Notes: generated from the letters alone by a model not told the origin. 42,008 nucleotides of DNA from Alphaproteobacteria bacterium (GCA_009909005.1 JAAAOG010000136.1:1-42008); one strand, 5' to 3'. Positions 8,739 through 17,740 are shown, counted from the first letter of the stretch. Numbers and translations are program-made.

Positions 8739-9758
8739 ATGTCGCAGCAATCGACAAAGTTGGAGACGCTGTCGCGCCGTTCCGTCCTGCGCACGGGGAC
8801 CGGCCTGGCCGCCGGGCTTGGCGGGCTGGCGGCCGCCGGCGGCACGGTCACCCTCGGCCCGCGCCTGGCGCATTCTGCGGCACCGATGGCCGACAGTCAG
8901 GTGCCGGGGCTCTACCGCACGAAAGTCGGTGGCGTCGTGGTAACGGCCATTGCCGACGGCTTTCTCAATATCCCGCTCGACTATTTCACCGGCACGACGC
9001 CGGAGGAGATGGGCCCGGTGCTGCATGACCGCTTCATGCCGCCCGAAGGCCCGATCCCGACGGCCATCAACGCCTTTCTCGTCAACACCGGCGACCGGCT
9101 GATCGCCATCGACAGCGGCGCGGCCGACCGCTTCGGCCCGAGCGCCGGGCGCTATGCGGCGCTGCTGGAGACGGCCGGCCTGACGCCGGGCGACGTCGAT
9201 ATGGTGCTGCTGACCCACGCCCATCCCGACCATATCGGCGGCATGGTCGCGGGTGGCGCCGCCCTGTTCCCGAATTCGGAGGTGCTGATCCATCAGGCCG
9301 AGCTCGATTTCTGGACGAGCGACGCGCGGCGCGCCGCCGCTCCGGAAGGCATGCAGCCGATGTTCGACCTCGTCGTCGCGATGCGCGACCTCTATGGCGA
9401 CCGGATCAGCCCCTTCAGCGGCAATGCCGCCGTCGCCCCGGGCGTCACGGCGGTCGCGGCACATGGCCACACGCCGGGCCATTGCGGCTTCATGGTCGAA
9501 TCGGAGGGCGAGCAGCTGTTCATCTGGGGCGACCTCATCCACTCGGTCGACACCCAGCTGCAGCACCCGGACTGGCTGCTGGTCTTCGACATCGACCAGG
9601 AGAATGCCGAGGCCTCCCGCCGGCGAGGGCTCGACATGGCCGCGACCGACCGGCTGCAGGTGGCGGGCGCCCATCTGCCCTTCCCCAGCTTCGGTCATAT
9701 CGGCCGCGAGGGGAGCGGCTATCGCTTCGTGCCGTCGCCCTGGGAGTATGAGCTCTGA
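8739..9758 (+). CDS. Tat-exported metallo-beta-lactamase-fold hydrolase
   Basis: This 339-residue protein has a twin-arginine signal peptide (SRRSVLRTG followed by an Ala/Gly-rich hydrophobic stretch to about residue 47), so it is probably periplasmic. The metal-binding motif is THAHPDH (His160, His162, Asp164, His165). Later metal ligands are the His of GHTPGHCG, the Asp of WGDLIHS and the His of AGAHLPFP. This arrangement is like that of the dinuclear zinc lactonase-like and AidC-like branch of the fold. The substrate is unknown; quorum-signal lactone hydrolysis is one possibility and not shown. It is divergent from gatB across 208 bp. AGGGAG lies about 8 nt before the ATG. Confidence 0.82.
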   Translation: MSQQSTKLETLSRRSVLRTGTGLAAGLGGLAAAGGTVTLGPRLAHSAAPMADSQVPGLYRTKVGGVVVTAIADGFLNIPLDYFTGTTPEEMGPVLHDRFMPPEGPIPTAINAFLVNTGDRLIAIDSGAADRFGPSAGRYAALLETAGLTPGDVDMVLLTHAHPDHIGGMVAGGAALFPNSEVLIHQAELDFWTSDARRAAAPEGMQPMFDLVVAMRDLYGDRISPFSGNAAVAPGVTAVAAHGHTPGHCGFMVESEGEQLFIWGDLIHSVDTQLQHPDWLLVFDIDQENAEASRRRGLDMAATDRLQVAGAHLPFPSFGHIGREGSGYRFVPSPWEYEL

Positions 9759-9803
9759 AGACCGGCAGGGAGGGTGCGGGCGCAGCACCGGCCGCGCCCC
9801 GTC

Positions 9804-9857
9804 CTACCTAGAGGCGAGATCGGCGCAGATACGGTCGTAAATCGTGTCGAGTGCCGC
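9804..9857 (-). repeat. Left-end partial copy of the hydrogenase-protease-like gene 3' end (candidate att remnant of island A)
   Basis: On the minus strand this segment ends a 46-codon open stretch in ALD..YDRICADLASR and a TAG stop. Aligned without gaps to the true 3' end of the protease-like gene (11323-11376), 38 of 54 bases match, stop codon included. Most differences are at third positions, and 9 of the last 16 residues are identical. This suggests a diverged duplicate of the gene terminus bordering the AT-rich island. It is far less clear than the gatA repeat and could be a chance resemblance between two helical C-termini. Confidence 0.4.
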
Positions 9858-9974
9858 GGCAATTTGAAACGATTGGGCAGAATAGCGGATCCCGTCAGAG
9901 AAATTCAGGCAGCCCTCTCTGGAGGAACTGGCTATGCTGGTCCGCACGCGTCGGATTTCAATTAAAAAATACGG

Positions 9975-10892
9975 CTATGTATCTACAAACAGAATATCGG
10001 CTTCCTCGATTACTGGAATTTCACTCCTGACCCTCATGACTTCTCCGGCCTTTGATTGCATAGTATGCCAATTTTCTTCTGGAAGATTTAAAAACAAGGG
10101 AGGGGGCTTGTCTGCGTCGCCAATCCATCCCAGGAGACGATAGCTCTTGTTCCACTCCAACGCCCAGAACCATCCTGAGCCATCCTGAGAAGCCCTCATA
10201 ATGGCCCGAAAATAGCCGCTGGCAGTGGTTATGGCTAGATTGCAAGGAAGGGGATTTGCTCTTTTGCTGAGTTCAGCAAGAACTGGATTGCCCCAGTCTG
10301 AATAAAAATAAGTACCAAAATGATGAAAATGCTCAGCAGGCAGCAAGCGCGTAGTGTGACTCGCAGTTGGATCGGTGCTATTGATCAGAGAAAACAAGCC
10401 TTGCATATGTCTATATGCTAATATTTTACTATATCCTGTATGAATCTGCGAAGGGCTGACGAGACAGAAACTCATGGAGAAACTGCCTGCTTCAAAAATT
10501 ATCTTTTTTTCGTTTCGAATATCGGAAACGCGGGTTCCGCCGGACCCAGGATAAAAATCATTTTCAAACTTCCGTTGCGCAATTTCTCTATAATTCGCGT
10601 TTTGAAGATCCGGGGAATTGGTGAGGGTGATTGTTGAAATGTGTCGCTCAATTTCAGATTTTTCTGTATTGCATTCGACACAGGATCGAAAAATAAAGTT
10701 AAATGACCCATGGTTTCCAAGACTACCCTTGGGCACAAATTCCCTTCCGATCAAATGTTCTTTGTTGCTCGGAATCTCAGACCCAGGTCCGATGTTCCTA
10801 CCACAATATAAACAGTGCTTATTCGAACGACTCAAATCTTTATGAAACCAGACAACTGGCTGCCCCTGACGATAATTATAGATTTCTGACAT
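9975..10892 (-). CDS. HNH-family endonuclease (foreign, island A)
   Basis: This 305-residue protein has an N-terminal zinc-bound HNH (beta-beta-alpha metal) module: CLYC (Cys27, Cys30), the NKEHLIG catalytic His region (His46), and CVECN (Cys71, Cys74, Asn75). These fit the C-x2-C ... EH(I/L) ... C-x2-C-N layout of nucleases in restriction and toxin systems. The remaining 220 residues match no family I recognise and probably give specificity. The start at 10892 has GAGG about 9 nt upstream. A GTG at 10985 overlaps the stop of the upstream 48-codon ORF (GTGA) and would add 31 residues. The gene is AT-rich, unlike its surroundings. A role in cutting foreign or self DNA is inferred. Confidence 0.75.
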   Translation of the reverse strand: MSEIYNYRQGQPVVWFHKDLSRSNKHCLYCGRNIGPGSEIPSNKEHLIGREFVPKGSLGNHGSFNFIFRSCVECNTEKSEIERHISTITLTNSPDLQNANYREIAQRKFENDFYPGSGGTRVSDIRNEKKIIFEAGSFSMSFCLVSPSQIHTGYSKILAYRHMQGLFSLINSTDPTASHTTRLLPAEHFHHFGTYFYSDWGNPVLAELSKRANPLPCNLAITTASGYFRAIMRASQDGSGWFWALEWNKSYRLLGWIGDADKPPPLFLNLPEENWHTMQSKAGEVMRVRSEIPVIEEADILFVDT

Positions 10893-10981
10893 GTAAAAAA
10901 ATCCTCGAAATCTTGAAGAATGGCTGCAACATTTAATCCGGTTTTTTGGGGCGTCAGTAGAAAAGTCTCCATGCCACTGGG

Positions 10982-11128
10982 TCACATGCTATTTTCCCGT
11001 TCTCGCGTCGCATCTTCCATCCCGGTGACGACTTCACCATATACTCGACCTATCAAATCATTTAGCTTTTCTTCGTTTCCATACATAAACAAAGGATTGT
11101 TGCGGCTCCATATCTCTTTTTTTCGCAT
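10982..11128 (-). CDS. 48-residue small protein upstream of the HNH nuclease gene
   Basis: This small, highly charged ORF starts MRKKEIWSRNNPLF and ends ERENSM. It is preceded by GAGGTGG 5 nt from its ATG and by a near-consensus promoter 76 nt upstream. Its TGA overlaps a GTG that opens the long form of the HNH frame. It resembles no family known to me. Position suggests a partner of the nuclease (immunity, antitoxin or regulator), or a leader peptide coupling translation. The composition matches the island and not the host. Confidence 0.5.
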   Translation of the reverse strand: MRKKEIWSRNNPLFMYGNEEKLNDLIGRVYGEVVTGMEDATRERENSM

Positions 11129-11203
11129 TTCTACCACCTCACATTCTCGAATTTGGCTCTTTCAACCTATTGAACCGTGTATACCGACCCGAAATTTTCC
11201 AGC

Positions 11204-11232
11204 ATATTAGTCGAACAGTCTTCCCATGTCAA
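11204..11232 (-). promoter_or_regulatory. Near-consensus sigma70 promoter of island A
   Basis: On the minus strand TTGACA (11232-11227) and TAATAT (11209-11204) are separated by exactly 17 bp. The start of transcription would be near 11197, about 70 nt before the 48-codon ORF. The perfect -35, five-of-six -10 and ideal spacing are unusual in this GC-rich window. They show that the cargo has its own expression signal and does not depend on the gatC operon. Confidence 0.75.
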
Positions 11233-11322
11233 TTAGATACAAAAACTCACCCCCGATTGCAAGGATTAATTTTGGTCAGGCCAACCCGTTTTTGCAAATC
11301 GTCAGCTATCAAAGATCGCTTT

Positions 11323-11790
11323 CTATCCGGAGAGCAGATCGGCGCGGATGCGGTTGCAGACCGCGTCCAGCGCCTCGCCGACGGCGGGGCTCAGCGTCTC
11401 GCCGAAGTTGAAGGCCACGCCCTCGATGCCGTAGATGATCAGCCGCGGCGGCAGGCGGTCGAGCGTGCGGGCCATTTCGATCGCCTCCGCCAAGCCGAGC
11501 TGGTGGGTGGAATAGTGGAACAGGCCGGCCGGTACCGGCTCCGCCTGGGCATCGATGCGGCGGATGGTGCCGGCCGGCGCCACCGACTTCATCGCATCGA
11601 CCAGGATCACGGTCTCATGGTCGCCCCAGGCCTCGATCAGGCCGGGACCGTCGCCGCCATGTTCGATCGCCGGGATGCCGGCGGCGGCCAGCCGGTCGGC
11701 GATCAGCGGCCCGACCGCATCGTCGCTGCGAAAGCGGTTGCCGATGCCGATGACCAGGCGCGTGCCAAGGCCGGCGGCAGCGTCCGTCAC
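11323..11790 (-). CDS. Hydrogenase-maturation-protease-like (HycI/HupD family) protein
   Basis: This 155-residue protein has the hallmark N-terminus LVIGIGNRFRSDDAVGP and a later ILVDAMKS Asp. A His in FHYSTHQLG matches the metal-sensing and catalytic acid/His set of nickel-hydrogenase maturation endopeptidases. The GTG start overlaps the gatC stop (GTGA), so the two are co-translated. No hydrogenase gene is in the window, so the target is unknown; a hydrogenase elsewhere or another role is possible. Its last codons form the right border of island A, and a similar terminus lies at 9804-9857. Confidence 0.78.
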   Translation of the reverse strand: MTDAAAGLGTRLVIGIGNRFRSDDAVGPLIADRLAAAGIPAIEHGGDGPGLIEAWGDHETVILVDAMKSVAPAGTIRRIDAQAEPVPAGLFHYSTHQLGLAEAIEMARTLDRLPPRLIIYGIEGVAFNFGETLSPAVGEALDAVCNRIRADLLSG

Positions 11791-12074
11791 TCGACGACCT
11801 TGGGCACGGCGAAAAAGCCACCGACCGCCTCCGGCGCATTGGCCAGCACCTTGTCGGGATATTTGCCGTCGGTCACGATGTCCTCCCGCCGGCGCAGCTT
11901 CTGCACCGCCACGCCGGTCATCGGCGCCACGCCGGTGGTGTCGACCTCGTTCAGCGTCTCGACCCACTCCAGGATGCGGCCGAGCTCGACCGCCATCGGC
12001 TCCAGCTGATCCTCGTCGATGCGGATGCGCGCCAGTTTGGCAATGTGCCGGACGGTGGCCTTGTCGAGCGCCAT
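11787..12074 (-). CDS. gatC: Asp-tRNA(Asn)/Glu-tRNA(Gln) amidotransferase subunit C
   Basis: This 95-residue protein starts MALDKATVRHIAKLARI and contains ILEWVETLNEVDTTGVAPM, the standard GatC belt that wraps between GatA and GatB. It ends GGFFAVPKVVE, the conserved VP(K/R)V-type tail. It is divergent from ruvX across 48 bp, a pairing common in alphaproteobacteria. Instead of gatA it is followed, with a 4-bp overlap, by the hydrogenase-protease-like gene. Confidence 0.94.
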   Translation of the reverse strand: MALDKATVRHIAKLARIRIDEDQLEPMAVELGRILEWVETLNEVDTTGVAPMTGVAVQKLRRREDIVTDGKYPDKVLANAPEAVGGFFAVPKVVE

Positions 12075-12122
12075 GGTGTACCTGTGAGGATGATCGTTCC
12101 GCCCGCTACCTAGCACCCGCCC

Positions 12123-12671
12123 ATGCCTGTCTGCAAGTTCGAGGAGCTCCGCAACGCGCTCCAGCCCTTCCAGCGCCTGCTCGGGCTGGATGTCGGCGAG
12201 AAGACCGTCGGCATGGCCGTGGCCGGCGCCAATCTTTCGGTCGCCTCGCCGGTCGGCACCATCCGCCGGACGAAATTCGCCGCCGATGCCGCCCAGCTGT
12301 TCAGGACGGTCGACGAGTACGGCGTCGGCGGGCTGGTGGTCGGCCTGCCGGTCAATATGGACGGGTCGGAGGGGCCGCGCTGCCAGTCGGTGCGGGCCTT
12401 CGCCGCCAACCTGCTGGCGGTGCGCGACCTGCCGCTGGCCTTCTGGGACGAGCGGCTGTCCACCGCCGCGGTCGAGCGGGCGATGATCGGCGCCGACATG
12501 AGCCGGCGCAAGCGGGCGCAGAAGATCGACGCGGCGGCGGCCGCCTATATCCTGCAGGGCGCGCTCGACGCCCTCCAGCATGTCGAGCGCTCGCTGGCCG
12601 ACCTGGAGGCCGACGCGGACGACGCCGACACGGTTGACGCAGACGACGACCTCGATGGGGAGCGCGGCTGA
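12123..12671 (+). CDS. ruvX: Putative Holliday junction resolvase RuvX/YqgF
   Basis: This 182-residue RNase H-fold protein shows LLGLDVGEKTVGMAV (first catalytic Asp), LVVGLPVNMDGSEG and the WDERLSTAAVER motif with the second acidic residue. The C-terminal KIDAAAAAYILQ completes the active site. YqgF-type enzymes act on Holliday junctions and in pre-16S rRNA processing. An unusual very acidic tail of about 25 residues follows the domain. The TGA is directly followed by the GTG of the AEC permease. Confidence 0.92.
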   Translation: MPVCKFEELRNALQPFQRLLGLDVGEKTVGMAVAGANLSVASPVGTIRRTKFAADAAQLFRTVDEYGVGGLVVGLPVNMDGSEGPRCQSVRAFAANLLAVRDLPLAFWDERLSTAAVERAMIGADMSRRKRAQKIDAAAAAYILQGALDALQHVERSLADLEADADDADTVDADDDLDGERG

Positions 12672-13598
12672 GTGCTTGCCGTTCTGCTGTCGGTCCTGCC
12701 GGTCTTTCTGCTGATCTTCCTGGGCACGGGCCTGCGCCGCATCGGCTTTCCCGGCGATGCGCTCTGGGCGCCGCTGGAGCGGCTGGTCTATTTCCTGCTC
12801 TTCCCGGCGCTGATGATCGGCACGCTGGCCGGCGCCGACCTCTCCGGCATGGGCATTGCCGGCATGGCCGCGGCGATTCTCGGCAGCCTGCTGGCGATGT
12901 CGGCCGTGCTGTTCGCCGCACGCCCGCGCCTCGGCATCTCCGGCCCGGCCTTCACCTCGGTGGTGCAGGGCGTCATCCGCATGAACACCTATGTCGGGCT
13001 GGCGATCGCCGGGACGCTCTACGGCACGCAGGGCCTCGCGGCAGCGGCGGTCGCGGTGGCCTGCATCGTGCCGACAGTCAATGTCGTCTGCGTTGCCGCC
13101 CTGGCCCGCTATGGCGCGGCCGTACCGCTGAGCCTGCTCGGGACGGCGCGCGAGCTGGCCCGCAACCCGCTGATCCTCGGCTGCGTCGTCGGGCTGGCCC
13201 TGCAGCTGAGCGGCCTCGGTCTGCCGCCGGTGATCGCGCCGATGCTCGACATTCTCGGCCGCGCCGCCCTGGCTCTCGGCCTGCTGGCGGTGGGGGCGGC
13301 GCTCGATTTCCGGGCCCTGCAGGCCGCCCGGACGATCGCCATGGTCTCGACGGTGCTGAAGATGGCGGTGCTGCCCGCCCTGACCGGGCTGCTGTGCTGG
13401 GGCCTGGGCGTGGCCGGCGTGCCGGCGGTGGTGGCGGTGCTGTTCTGCGGCCTGCCGACGGCGACCAGTGCCTATATCCTCGCCCGGCAGCTGGGCGGCG
13501 ATGCCGAGCTGATGGCCGGCCTGATCACGCTGCAGACGGCCGTCGCCGTGGCTGTGCTGCCGGTCGCCATCGACCTGGCGGAGCGGGCCTTTGTCTGA
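12672..13598 (+). CDS. AEC-family (auxin efflux carrier-like) permease
   Basis: This 308-residue inner-membrane protein has about ten hydrophobic segments in the 5+5 pattern of the AEC family. Typical features are LVYFLLFPALMIGTLAG near residue 40 and the late LPTATSAYILARQLGGD segment. The GTG start follows the ruvX stop with no gap, so the genes are co-transcribed. The substrate is not predictable; characterised relatives carry malate, malonate or other small anions. Confidence 0.85.
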   Translation: MLAVLLSVLPVFLLIFLGTGLRRIGFPGDALWAPLERLVYFLLFPALMIGTLAGADLSGMGIAGMAAAILGSLLAMSAVLFAARPRLGISGPAFTSVVQGVIRMNTYVGLAIAGTLYGTQGLAAAAVAVACIVPTVNVVCVAALARYGAAVPLSLLGTARELARNPLILGCVVGLALQLSGLGLPPVIAPMLDILGRAALALGLLAVGAALDFRALQAARTIAMVSTVLKMAVLPALTGLLCWGLGVAGVPAVVAVLFCGLPTATSAYILARQLGGDAELMAGLITLQTAVAVAVLPVAIDLAERAFV

Positions 13599-13689
13599 GG
13601 CCTGGTCCCAGGCCCCGGAGCACCGGGCCCCTCGCCTCGCTGCATGCTGGCAAAGGACCCGGCACGCCGCCGTTTCAGTTCGCCATCTC

Positions 13690-14718
13690 TCAGTTCGCCA
13701 TGTCCAAAACGATCCGCCCCTCGATCTCACCCCGCCGCATCTTGTCGAAGATGCCGTTGATGTTGTCGAGGCGATCGGTCGTCACCGTGGCCTTGACCTT
13801 GCCGGCGCCGGCAAAGTCGAGCGATTCCTGCAGGTCGAGACGGGTCCCGACGATCGAGCCGCGGACGGTGATGCCGTTCAGCACGACATCGAAGATGGGC
13901 AGGGGGAAGCTGCCCGGCGGCAGGCCGTTCAGCGCGATGGTGCCGCCGCGACGGACCATGCCCAGCGCCTGCTCGAAGGCCTTCGGCGAGACGGCGGTGA
14001 CGACGACGCCGTGAGCGCCGCCGATCTCCTTCTTGAAGAAGGCGGCCGGATCCTGGTTCTGCGCATTGACCACGGCGGTCGCCCCCAGCCGTTCGGCGAG
14101 CCGCAGCTTGGCGTCGTCGATGTCGACCGCCCCGACATTCAGGCCCATGGCCTTGGCATATTGCACGGCCATATGCCCGAGCCCGCCGACGCCGGAGATC
14201 ACGACCCAGTCGCCGGGTTTGGTGTCGGTCACCTTCAGGCCCTTGTAGACGGTGACACCCGCGCACAGGACCGGCGCGACCTCGGTGAAACTCACCGAAT
14301 CCGGCAGCCGGCCGACATAGCCGGGGTCGGCCACCACATAGTCGGCAAAGCCGCCATTGACCGAATAGCCGGTGTTCTGCTGGCTCTCGCACAGCGTCTC
14401 CCAGCCGCCCATGCAATGCTCGCAATGCCCGCAGGCGGAATAGAGCCAGGGCACGCCGACCCGGTCGCCCTCCTTGATGTGGCGCACGCCGGCGCCGACA
14501 CCGGACACGAAGCCGACGCCCTCATGGCCGGGGATGAAGGGCGGCTGCGGCTTGACCGGCCAGTCGCCCTCGGCGGCGTGCAGGTCCGTATGACAGACGC
14601 CCGAGGCTTCGATCTTCACCTGGATCTGACCCGGCCCCGGCTCCGGCACCGGGGCCTCGTCGATGACGAGCGGCGCACCGAAATCGCGAACGATCGCGGC
14701 TTTCATCGTCTTGGGCAT
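13690..14718 (-). CDS. adhP: Zinc-dependent alcohol dehydrogenase (AdhP type)
   Basis: This 342-residue medium-chain dehydrogenase oxidises alcohols to aldehydes with NAD. Catalytic zinc ligands are in GVCHTDLH and GHEGVG, and the structural zinc Cys cluster is [16 protein letters not shown]. The Rossmann fold motif is GVGGLGHMA. The start is ATG at 14718 because AGGAGG lies 7 nt upstream; a GTG two codons earlier is too close to that site. It is a stand-alone gene, convergent with the AEC permease. Confidence 0.92.
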   Translation of the reverse strand: MPKTMKAAIVRDFGAPLVIDEAPVPEPGPGQIQVKIEASGVCHTDLHAAEGDWPVKPQPPFIPGHEGVGFVSGVGAGVRHIKEGDRVGVPWLYSACGHCEHCMGGWETLCESQQNTGYSVNGGFADYVVADPGYVGRLPDSVSFTEVAPVLCAGVTVYKGLKVTDTKPGDWVVISGVGGLGHMAVQYAKAMGLNVGAVDIDDAKLRLAERLGATAVVNAQNQDPAAFFKKEIGGAHGVVVTAVSPKAFEQALGMVRRGGTIALNGLPPGSFPLPIFDVVLNGITVRGSIVGTRLDLQESLDFAGAGKVKATVTTDRLDNINGIFDKMRRGEIEGRIVLDMAN

Positions 14719-14926
14719 CGACACTCCTCCTTAATCGATGGGTTGAACCCTGTTTTCGGTCACGGCACATGAGACGCGGACGAGACCGCCAGGTCCGGCG
14801 GTCACGACGCAATTCGAGAGTTTGCGGTGTTTTCTTGCCCTGTGCAATTGTCAATTTGCAGCGCGGGCTGCGCATTGTGGATCGCGCTGGCGAATTCCCA
14901 CAATTTATTTATAGGATCGTTGCGAA

Positions 14927-15730
14927 ATGCAACTGTTGCAATCGCAAGTGTCTGTTCCGGGAACCCGGCCGATGACCGGCACCGGCCCCTCCGATCCTGA
15001 AGCGGCCGTCTATGCCCGCGAGCGCCGGCATTTCCGCCCGGCTGCCGGGCGCTTGAGCCCCGGCCTGCTCACCTGTCCGATCTGCGGAACGAGGGCGGCC
15101 CGGTTCCTGCCCTTCGGCCTGTCGGGCCGGCGCAATGCCCGCTGCCCCGGCTGCGGCTCGGCCGAGCGGCACCGCTTCCTCTGGCTCTACCTGACGCGCC
15201 GGACCCGCCTGCTGGAGCGGCGCCTGCGGATCCTCCACACCGCGCCCGAGCCCTGTCTTGCCGCCCGCCTGCGGGCACGCCCGAATCTCCGCACCGTCAC
15301 CGTCGACCGCTTCGACCCGGCCGCCGACCGGCGGGCCGACCTCACCGCGCTGCCCTTTGCCGACGCCGCCTTCAACCTCGTCCTCTCGTCGCACGTGCTG
15401 GAGCACATCCCCGATGACCGCGCCGCCATCGCCGAGATCGCCCGCGTCCTGCACCCGGGTGGCGAGGCGATCATCGCCGTGCCCTTCGATCCGCACGCGG
15501 CCCGCTCTCCCGAAGCCCCGGCCGCTGCGACGCCGGCGGCGCGGCAGGCTCTGTTCGGCCACCCCTATCATTTTCGGACCTACGGCCGGGACCTTGTCGA
15601 CAGGCTGGCCGAGGCCGGCCTGATCGCGCGTCGGGTCGACAGTACGGCGATCCTGACGCCGCACCGGCGGCGATGCTTCCGGATCAACCGGAACCACCTC
15701 TTCCATTGCTACAGGACGGCGGCGACATGA
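14927..15730 (+). CDS. SAM-dependent methyltransferase with N-terminal zinc ribbon
   Basis: This 267-residue protein begins with an uncharacterised tail and then a zinc-ribbon-like pair CPIC (about residue 46) and CPGC (about residue 75). A class I methyltransferase core follows, with VDRFDPAAD, LPFADAAFNLVLSSHVLEHIPDD and LHPGGEAIIAVP. The HVLEHIPD motif is typical of methyltransferases in surface-glycan and lipid pathways. The start could also be ATG at 14972. The target is unknown. It is divergent from adhP. Confidence 0.75.
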   Translation: MQLLQSQVSVPGTRPMTGTGPSDPEAAVYARERRHFRPAAGRLSPGLLTCPICGTRAARFLPFGLSGRRNARCPGCGSAERHRFLWLYLTRRTRLLERRLRILHTAPEPCLAARLRARPNLRTVTVDRFDPAADRRADLTALPFADAAFNLVLSSHVLEHIPDDRAAIAEIARVLHPGGEAIIAVPFDPHAARSPEAPAAATPAARQALFGHPYHFRTYGRDLVDRLAEAGLIARRVDSTAILTPHRRRCFRINRNHLFHCYRTAAT

Positions 15731-15907
15731 TTGTTCTTAAGACTTCCTTCACTGTAAAATTTAAGGCCATTTCAACAAATATATGAGAAGTGGATAATAC
15801 CGATAATGAAATCGGTATTGGCGGAGCCGGAGAAGCAACGAACGACGTCCTCCGGTCTGACACTCCGGCAAGGCTTGGAGGAATTTGGTTTCGGAGGAGA
15901 CCCGGTT

Positions 15908-17740
15908 ATGCTTAATCATTTCTTGCCGCGTGGGCTTCTGGGACGCCTCAGAGCCTTTGCCGGCGACCGCAGCGGCGCACACATCACGATCGCGGCCTTC
16001 TTCCTGGTCCCGATCCTGGCCGCGAGCGGCGTGGCCATTGACAGCATCCGCGGCTATACCGTGAGGACGGCGCTGGCGGCTGCCGTGGATACGGCCACTC
16101 TGGCCGCCGCGCACGAGCGCGAAAGCGCCGACCGTCAAGCGACGTTCGATCGGTATTTCGCAGCCAGTTTTCCGGATGGCCATTATGGTGCGGAGATCGT
16201 CTCGACATCCTTGACCTACGATTCGATCGAACGCCGGCTCCACGGCTCGGCGGTGGTCGAGCTCGACACGACCCTGATGGCGGTGGTCGGACAGAACTCG
16301 CTGACAATCTCCTCCGACGCCGTCATCCAGGCCGAACTGCGGGGCATGGAGCTGGTGCTGGTCATGGACAACACCGGGTCGATGCGCGGCGGGGACAGCA
16401 TCGGACGGATGAAGAATGCCGCCCGCGGCCTGATCAACGCGCTGTTCGACGGGAGCTTCGATACCCAGAACCGCTATGACGACACGCTCAGCCAGCAGGA
16501 CCGGCTGGAGCTGGAGAACCTCTTTGTGGCGCTTGTCCCCTATTCGGCCACGGTCAATATCGGCCGCGGTGCCGGGGACCAGGCATGGACGCATGACGGC
16601 GTCGACTGGGAGGACGGCAGCTGGACGGGCGGCACGGAGCGTTTTGCCTGGCTGGACTCGGTCCCGGCGATCGACGACGCCCAGACCGAGAACACGCCGG
16701 GCAGTTCTCCCGACGCCTTCTACCAGAATTCCATCCGGGTCGACTATGCCAGCCGCACGCCGCTGTGCGTCTGTGACGATGATGACGAGACCGCGTGCGA
16801 ACCGGGCAATGCCGCCGACCGTTCGGGCTGCAAGGTCGAGAATGGCCAGATCGTCTGGCAGGAGGTGGGCGGCGATCCGCGCGGCTGGCTGGGCTGCGTC
16901 ATGGCCCGGGCGGGCGACCTCGACCGCACCGACACGCCGCCGGACCAGGACGACCATCTGTTCACGCCCTTCCTCTGGCACAGCAATGCCGCCGAAGAGC
17001 TGCCGGAAGATCCCCAGAACCGCAACAACGACTGGGACAATGACTACTACAACAGCTGGCCGGCAGACTTCAGCGAGCACGATACCGAAGCCGACACGCA
17101 GAACTCCTCGCGCGGGCCCAATCTCGGCTGCCCGCCGCCGATCACGCCGCTGACCCGGAACTATACCGAGATCATGGACGCCATCGACGAGATGGATGCC
17201 TGGCACCGCGGCGGCACCTGGAGCAATGTCGGCATGGCCTGGGGCTGGCGGGCCCTGTCGCCCCGCTGGCGCAGTCACTGGGGCCTTGCCGAAACCTATG
17301 AAACCAACCAGGTGCCGCTGGACTACGGCTATCCCGGGATGGAAAAGGTCGTCGTCGTGCTGACGGACGGCACCAACCAATGGTATCAAGACGATTTCAC
17401 GTCTTTCGGGTACCGCACCGAAGGTCGGCCGGAGTCGCAAGGCGGCCTCGGCGCCACCAGCAACGGCACCGCCACCAGCGAAGCCAACAGCCGCATGGCA
17501 ACGATCTGCGAACGGATGCGCCGCGGCTATCAGGGCGACGTCTATCCGCAGGTTGCGGAGGACAGCCCCGACCGCATCACCATCTACACCATCGTGCTGA
17601 AGGCGACATCGCAGGAGTCGACCTTCGAGAACTGTGCCTCGGCAGACGAGAACTACTTCTTCGCCAGTGACAACAGCGAGCTGGACGGCATCTTCCAGCG
17701 GATCTCCGAACAGCTGAGCGATATCCGCATCGCCGAATAG
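15908..17740 (+). CDS. TadG-like pilus assembly protein with von Willebrand A domain
   Basis: This 610-residue protein has one N-terminal membrane segment (ITIAAFFLVPILAASGVAID) after a TadE/TadG-like leader, which places the bulk in the periplasm. The von Willebrand A domain opens with VMDNTGSM near residue 158 (metal-ion-dependent adhesion site). It holds a long acidic, Cys-containing insertion (CVCDDDDETACEPG) and ends with VVVLTDGTNQWY and a final helix. ATG at 15908 is preceded by GGAGGAG; the frame is open further up without such a signal. No other tad or flp pilus genes are in the window, so it may act in adhesion or as a stand-alone surface protein. Confidence 0.8.
   Translation: MLNHFLPRGLLGRLRAFAGDRSGAHITIAAFFLVPILAASGVAIDSIRGYTVRTALAAAVDTATLAAAHERESADRQATFDRYFAASFPDGHYGAEIVSTSLTYDSIERRLHGSAVVELDTTLMAVVGQNSLTISSDAVIQAELRGMELVLVMDNTGSMRGGDSIGRMKNAARGLINALFDGSFDTQNRYDDTLSQQDRLELENLFVALVPYSATVNIGRGAGDQAWTHDGVDWEDGSWTGGTERFAWLDSVPAIDDAQTENTPGSSPDAFYQNSIRVDYASRTPLCVCDDDDETACEPGNAADRSGCKVENGQIVWQEVGGDPRGWLGCVMARAGDLDRTDTPPDQDDHLFTPFLWHSNAAEELPEDPQNRNNDWDNDYYNSWPADFSEHDTEADTQNSSRGPNLGCPPPITPLTRNYTEIMDAIDEMDAWHRGGTWSNVGMAWGWRALSPRWRSHWGLAETYETNQVPLDYGYPGMEKVVVVLTDGTNQWYQDDFTSFGYRTEGRPESQGGLGATSNGTATSEANSRMATICERMRRGYQGDVYPQVAEDSPDRITIYTIVLKATSQESTFENCASADENYFFASDNSELDGIFQRISEQLSDIRIAE

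Larger units (their letters stand above)
9858..11322 (-). mobile_element. Island A: AT-rich insert with HNH nuclease and small ORF
   Basis: Base composition drops sharply between about 9960 and 11320 and returns to GC-rich at 11325, exactly at the end of the hydrogenase-protease-like gene. The insert holds a sigma70-like promoter, a 48-codon ORF and an HNH endonuclease gene, all on the minus strand. It has no integrase, transposase or terminal inverted repeats. Both ends carry similar versions of the host gene's 3' end (9804-9857 and 11323-11376), as in island B at gatA. Insertion by horizontal transfer with replacement of the host C-terminus is inferred. Confidence 0.6.

Noticed and set aside
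10920-11210. 96-codon plus-strand ORF in island A
   Set aside because: It is antisense to the better supported 48-codon ORF and its promoter, and it has no ribosome-binding site.
13599-13614. Hairpin GGCCTGG-TC-CCAGGCC after the AEC permease stop as a terminator
   Set aside because: The 2-nt loop is too tight for the full stem, and no T-tract follows, so it was not called.
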